Shown here in pieces: positions 59,525 to 64,000 of a stretch of 64,000 bases of DNA; the stretch's first letter is position 1, and each line of letters starts with the position of its first letter. Below the pieces are notes generated by a model, which did no database searches, was not told the DNA's origin, and worked only from the letters and a program-made list of their open reading frames with translations. The translations under genes were made by a program, and so were the position numbers. Origin of the DNA: Gnetum montanum (lineage: Eukaryota > Streptophyta > Gnetopsida > Gnetales > Gnetaceae); assembly GCA_015680685.1 (NCBI GenBank), contig MNCI01025357.1:754789-818788 (forward strand). The letters run 5' to 3'.

Positions 59525-60420
59525 ATCCCCAACAGTGGTGCTAATGATGACCGACAAGGTACCCCTACGTCCAACCATACGAATCACAAGCGTTAACACA
59601 TGATTCAGTCGAATTCCATGGATGGAACTAGTTGTGCATCTATATCGTTATGCTTTGATCATAGTTCGCTGTCTTCCCACTTGGACTAGTGGTAGCTTTG
59701 TCATGTATGGTTTAGTCTAAAGTGAGGTATATGATGTTGTCTAATTCTATGTTGCTCCTAATGGCGATAAAGAGATGAGTTAACTAAGCTAATGAACAAT
59801 GGAAGATAAGATCTAAAATAGCCTATGTGCGATGAGTATCTATCCCCAATCATCTGTACACACCTTGGACTTCATATAACTACCACTAAGATTGCCAAGT
59901 GTACGTCATTGGGTATGCCAAACAATACACTATTGGATTACCAAGTACTTACACTTAAGCACTCCTAATTAAGTTGTACTCATTCTACTTAATAACAAGA
60001 ATAGTAAATAGCAATAAATGGAAACATTAACTAAAGAAAACAATAAATAATTGAATAATTAAATAATTAAAGAAATAATAAATCTAAGTGAATATGGCAA
60101 TGATGGAAGTAATATTGATCTTTATTTCTAGTTATGTAACATGTCCAAGTACGTCACACTCGAACAAAGCTGTCATATGATTACAAACATCACACTGTGA
60201 GCATGCACTAGGAATAACAAAACTTGAATGTAGAAATCTCAAAAAGACTATAAAAAATTGAAAACTAAAACTATCCCCCAACTGTGCACCCAAAGTGTTG
60301 TATTTATAGGCTAACATGGAAGATACAATATTGGATATTCAACATCATTTCTTGAGACCTAATATCGCATATCCAATATCAAAGCCTCGATATCAGGGCT
60401 AACACAATGATGACTCATCA
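59525..60420 (-). repeat. primer site and 5' LTR of H
   Basis: 876-bp LTR (59545-60420), plus-strand view TGATGACCGACA..CTCATCA. Primer site on the minus strand: TAGCACCACTGTTGGGGATGG (59525-59543 region), Athila-type. U3 array 60400-60330; TATA-like CTATAAATAC near 60308. Followed by AAGAA. Confidence 0.9.
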
Positions 60421-60421
60421 A

Positions 60422-60433
60422 AGAAGAAGACAT
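60422..60433 (-). pseudogene. first four codons of FG gag
   Basis: ATG TCT TCT TCT. H is inserted within this serine run; its duplicated target AAGAA is part of the same codons. The frame continues at 51376 with ..HRSDSPS. The start matches element A's gag (MSSSHR). Confidence 0.7.
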
Positions 60434-60576
60434 TTTAAGATTAGAAAACATAAAACTTTGAGTGCTTTATTATGATTATTTTTGTTATTTTGGCATAGCA
60501 TGTTACCTTAGGGTTCATTCCAACAATGTTAAATGGTTTTCACTAAGTTCCTAAATAGTGCACGTATTAAACAAAG

Positions 60577-61448
60577 GGTCCCCAACAATAGCACCAATGA
60601 TGAACGACAAAGTACCCCTATGCTCAACTATACGAATCACAAGCGTTTATGCACGATCTAATCAAATTCTGTAGACCTTAAGTCTTCAAGTACACTGGTT
60701 CTAAAAAGTGAAATCTAATCATTACAATCATTGTCTTCCCAGTTACACTTGTGAAATGCAAAAGTATAGTTAAGTGCAACTAAGGCATCTGATTTTTATC
60801 ATTTTTTATGTTTTATGTTCTTGATGCTTCAAATAAAGAAATGAAGTAATTTTTAATGGCTAATTTAATCTAACTAATTAATCTCTAATTAATCCTAACA
60901 TAAGTATCTGGTCCCACTTTTCATACACATCCTAAACATGTACAACACTGCTGGGTTACCAAATGTTAAGTGTTGTTGAGATTATCAAGCATCATGTGCA
61001 AGCTTGAAGCAATCGTACTTATGTGCTTATTTTATTGGTGTTTAACTTAGCTAACTTAGCTTAGCTTAATTTAGCTTAATTACTTGGAATCATTAAATAA
61101 AATTGCACAAAACATTAAATGCATAAATAAAATAATTAACTTAGCTAAGGTGTTGCAAGGTTTATCAGAAAGCTCATCTTTATTGTCACACACACTGCCA
61201 TGCTTAGATACAACAATGCTCGAATAAAAACCCATATACTTAATAACTCCTATTGTAGGCACTTTGGAAAATATTCTAACTTTGAAGAAAAGAAACTACA
61301 AGAGCTCTACTATGCTATGACAAAACTATATCCGCAAACCATGCACCCAAACACTATATTTATAGGCCGACACACATCCTATGATATCGAATATTCAACA
61401 TCGCTTTTTAGCCCTCGATATCATAGCAAAACAAAATACACTTCATTA
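60577..61448 (-). repeat. primer site and 5' LTR of FG
   Basis: Primer site TTGGTGCTATTGTTGGGG (60577-60596, minus strand). LTR 60598-61448 (851 bp), pairing with 41301-42161; differences are mostly transitions. The outer end is CATTA where CATCA is expected. U3 sites about 61425-61379. GTGTG follows. Confidence 0.9.
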
Positions 61449-61568
61449 GTGTGTATCAAGTTGACAACAATATTAAAAACTATCGCAAATCCCATGGAGG
61501 AGTGGAGATTGAAAGTCATAAATAAAAAAAAAATCCAAAACTTTAAAAATCTATTGAACCAAACAATA

Positions 61569-61808
61569 CTTGCAATTGTCAAATAATAAGCCTATAAACA
61601 AAGATTGCTATATCGCTATTTTAGGAAAGCCATCAAAAGGAAGACCAAAGAAGATATGGAAAAAAAATGATCAAAGATAATTTGAAGAAACTACAAATAA
61701 ATAAGGATCTAGTCCTTTATAGAGGTGAATAGCGAAAAAGAACTCATGAAACTAACCCCATTTTGTTGAAACAAAGCTAGGATGATGATGATGCTTGCAA
61801 TTGTCAAA
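61569..61808 (+). mobile_element. 5'-truncated LINE (RTE-like) with 15-bp target duplication
   Basis: A 210-bp insert (61584-61793) is bounded by identical CTTGCAATTGTCAAA copies (61569-61583 and 61794-61808). The insert encodes the tail of a plant LINE ORF: GKPSKGRPKKIWKK, then NKDLVLYRGE and RKRTHETNP, and ends in GATGATGATGATG in place of poly(A). Short trinucleotide tails are typical of RTE-type LINEs. Frameshifted and non-functional. Confidence 0.85.
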
Positions 61809-61885
61809 ACAGTAGCCAACATTAAGGGCTTTTATACCAAAATTGTTAGTTTGTAAATTAGATTATCCGGCTAAAGCAAAAGAAA

Positions 61886-61971
61886 AATACATTAAAGAAA
61901 TTTTTAAAAATATGAGAAGTAATTAATGAATACATTAAAGAAATTTTTAAAAGTATGAAAAGTAATTAATG
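61886..61971. repeat. 43-bp tandem duplication
   Basis: Copies at 61886-61928 and 61929-61971, both starting AATACATTAAAGAAATTTTT, with a few substitutions. AT-rich, no coding content. Confidence 0.9.
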
Positions 61972-62479
61972 TATTTTTTATGGCATTAATTGCATCAGTA
62001 AACTTTGAACCGAGAAATTCCATAATGCAGAAAAGCGAAAGGTATAAATTGCAGCTAAAATGATGTCTATGATTAATAAAGTCATGTCGAATTTTTTTAA
62101 AAAAATGATCAAACGGATACCTGCTGCCAACATTGCCTTTTGTGCCCGGCAAGTGTCCATTTATTCTATCGTACCCATTACACAAAACATCTGTTTTGGA
62201 AGCACATCCTATATTTTATCTGCCAATTATTCGTACTACGTCACCATTTTTGAAAAGAGACATATGGTATCATTCAGCTCAACCTAGCTTTGTCCATGCT
62301 GTCATCTCAATCTTCTACACTCCATCAGTCTCCGGTAGCATCAGTCTCGGCTAATTGGATGCCTCGATAAAATTTTTCCTGCCAAAATTAATTGGTTCCA
62401 ATACCAGAAATTTTTCTTGACATCATATGCATCAAGATCAAAGCTGGAATGAATTACACAAATCTCCAAAGACACAAGC

Positions 62480-63005
62480 TACATAACATGATCATGAAGA
62501 ATGGGCATACTATTGCTAAATTCAAAGAACCCAACAGGATCAAGAAGAGCAACAATGCGTGCATAATGTTGAGCACTGAGTTATGCCAAAGTCTTGGGTC
62601 ATAGACCCCAGAATATTGCCACCCTTCATCTGTTATATGCCACAAAGGCGCTTACCGTGGTAACCCTATTGGGTTTCTGGCCGGCCTCTAACATCCTGTA
62701 GAAATGCCTTAAAGCTCGTTTGGGATTTTGGAAACCACATTTTTCCCAGGCATTTCATCAAACACATGCCTGAAATCTGACAAGAGCGGCGTATGTTTTA
62801 AGAAACTTCTACATCACGGAAGTTATCTGTGAATGACCATGCGCAACTATCCCGGCCTGAAGAAGCTTCTTAATAGTATCGATTTATCTGCAATCTTCCA
62901 AAAGTGAAGCATTTTTCTCTTTGCAAAAGGCGGACTCTTAGTTATTCTAAAAACTATGAGACAGGTGCCATTACTGCCTAACGTGACGAAGTTGCGGAAA
63001 GTCAT
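62480..63005 (-). pseudogene. pentatricopeptide repeat (PPR) protein pseudogene
   Basis: Minus-strand segments in several frames give, in the right order for a plant PLS-type PPR protein: ATG at 63005 (MTFRNFVTLGSNG), SLLEDCR.IDTIKKLLQAG, VAHGHSQITSVM, HVFDEMPGKNVVS (near 62775), ALRHFYRMLEAGQKPNRVT (near 62720), DEGWQY and TQDFGIT (near 62620), and AQHYARIVALL (near 62570). At least three frameshifts, several stops and a ~10-residue deletion after NVVS. Real PPR proteins bind organellar RNA and have many more repeats; this is a collapsed relic. Confidence 0.8.
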
Positions 63006-64000
63006 GAATCGCCGTGCTTAAGGAAAACTGGAACTGATGTCAATTTGAGGTTTTCATCAAAGAAAAAGCGGATGAAAAGCTTTGCCTAGAAAATATGTTA
63101 TACAGCATTCTATTGTTGCTAACTTGATCCACACCATTTTGAGGCCCGAAAACTGAAAACCACATCGCTCTGTTGTACAGGCAGGTCGTAAAGACAAATG
63201 GGTTTCGTAAAATTCCTGCAATTTAATGCGGAAACAAGCAAACGAATTCTTTTTTAATCCTCTGGCATGGGGCTTTGTTTTTGGCTTTACTTATCCTGTA
63301 AACGAGAGCGCGACCTGGTACGACCGCGACAAGTATGTTTAGGTTTCCAACGCTGGATGGTGAACTTACCTAGTTAGCTTTTATTTGCAAGGTTCATATT
63401 TATCGATTTTTTTTAAAAGTCGGATTATTCCTTCCAGGCAAAGTTAGTCAGGCCTAATATTCAAGCTTCCTCAATATCTTTGCTTCGGTGGTATTTATCT
63501 TCGAGGCTTGGAGTGGTTACATACCTTTATTCACTTTCATTAATGGCTTATGTAGCGTAGCTTTAATTCTCGGAAGCAAGTAATCTTCTGTTCTAAATAG
63601 GATTATGCATTCAATTTAAAGTGTAGATTGATCGAAGGATATTCCACATCCAATGGGAAATGCTATTATGATTTTGTTATGTTGTTTGAAAGTTCTTGTG
63701 AATTGTACAATATTATATGTATATACGATATGCATGTAAGTGGTTGTGAAGTAATTATATTCCAGAATGATTATATATCCTGAGAATTCATCTAGTCATT
63801 TAAAGCATGGTGAAGTAATTGGACCGTTACAAAGTCTAAATATATTTTTGAAATGCTCTAAGAAATCAAAAAGGATTTATTGGATAGTTACAAAGTCTAA
63901 ACATATTTGTAAAGAAAATTGAAAACATTATTGATGTAATGCCCTAAGCAAATAAGGTTAATTTGAAAGAAAACAATCAAGAGCTTACAATTAATATTAT
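63006..64000. other. non-coding right edge, one short direct repeat
   Basis: No gene recognised. A 22-bp direct repeat starting GTTACAAAGTCTAAA occurs at 63826-63847 and 63887-63908 with one difference. Confidence 0.5.

Larger units (their letters stand above)
51377..60420 (-). mobile_element. pol-less Athila-like element H
   Basis: A 9.04-kb minus-strand element with LTRs 51377-52257 and 59545-60420 and exact duplication AAGAA (51372-51376 and 60421-60425). Its first plus-strand base is C instead of T (CGATGAGC). Minus-strand order: 5' LTR, primer site, gag, non-coding block, internal promoter-like module, ORFX, polypurine tract, 3' LTR: the same plan as N1. No protease, RT or integrase is detectable. 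Confidence 0.93.
41301..61448 (-). mobile_element. Athila-like element FG (with H nested inside)
   Basis: LTRs at 41301-42161 (3') and 60598-61448 (5') share subfamily-specific sequence and are flanked by the duplication GTGTG (41296-41300 and 61449-61453), so they are ends of one insertion. Minus-strand order: 5' LTR, primer site (60577-60596), gag, protease, RT, RNase H, integrase (partly doubled around a foreign LTR), 3' non-coding region, polypurine tract, 3' LTR. H occupies 51377-60420. The host sequence reads continuously across the duplication (..AGAGGGTGTG / GTGTGTATCAAG..). Confidence 0.92.

Noticed and set aside
1-64000. CRISPR arrays, tRNA or rRNA genes, bacterial operons
   Set aside because: No repeat-spacer structure or RNA-gene signature; all coding content is plant or plant retroelement.

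Overview
The window is nuclear DNA of a seed plant with a large, repeat-choked genome. The evidence is one intron-rich plant B-type ABC transporter gene, a plant-type PPR pseudogene, and about 50 kb of decayed Ty3/gypsy LTR retrotransposons of the Athila and Tat kinds nested in one another. A gymnosperm is plausible but the sequence alone does not prove it. There are no bacterial features, tRNAs, rRNAs or CRISPR arrays. Several N positions mark scaffold joins, and two of them carry assembly artefacts.

Layout. 1-1813: probable LTR of an element (Z) whose body lies off the left edge, inserted into the gag start of Athila-like element A (5' LTR 2023-~3010). 3015-3315: a diverged copy of sequence that also lies upstream of the transporter gene. 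~4700-12854 and 31328-~31830: a minus-strand Tat-like element T with the order Gag, protease, extra RNase H, RT, RNase H, integrase. T is split by a solo LTR (7715-8578, duplication CATGG) and, in its own LTR, by plus-strand Athila-like element P (12855-31327, duplication CTACC). P's gag is in turn split by N1 (13970-22429, minus strand). After ~2.7 kb of host-like sequence come the ABCB gene (34535-40330, 12 exons, + strand) and a decayed LINE tail. Then follows Athila-like element FG (41301-61448, minus strand, duplication GTGTG), which contains a related LTR lodged between two copies of part of its integrase and, inside its fourth gag codon, element H (51377-60420, duplication AAGAA). The right edge holds a LINE remnant with a 15-bp target duplication and a PPR pseudogene.

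The main unusual observation concerns N1 and H. They lack protease, RT and integrase but share a ~924-codon ORF ('ORFX') in the position where Athila elements carry an env-like ORF. Its N-terminal half resembles the 'putative plant transposon protein' family and its C-terminal half is a long coiled coil. About 0.5 kb upstream of ORFX, both elements have a small module (TATA box plus GATATC-type repeats) that mimics their LTR promoter. In the LTRs, U3 carries an array of GATATC-like sites repeated mainly every 14 bp, just before the TATA box. This suggests a family with a repeat-array promoter and a second internal promoter serving an accessory ORF, probably mobilised in trans by relatives such as FG and P.

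The ABCB gene encodes an intact-looking 1312-residue exporter (two membrane domains, two nucleotide-binding domains) if all introns are removed. However, intron 10 begins with AT instead of GT. All retroelement genes carry many stops and frameshifts, and paired LTRs differ at roughly a tenth of positions, mostly by transitions, so the insertions are old.
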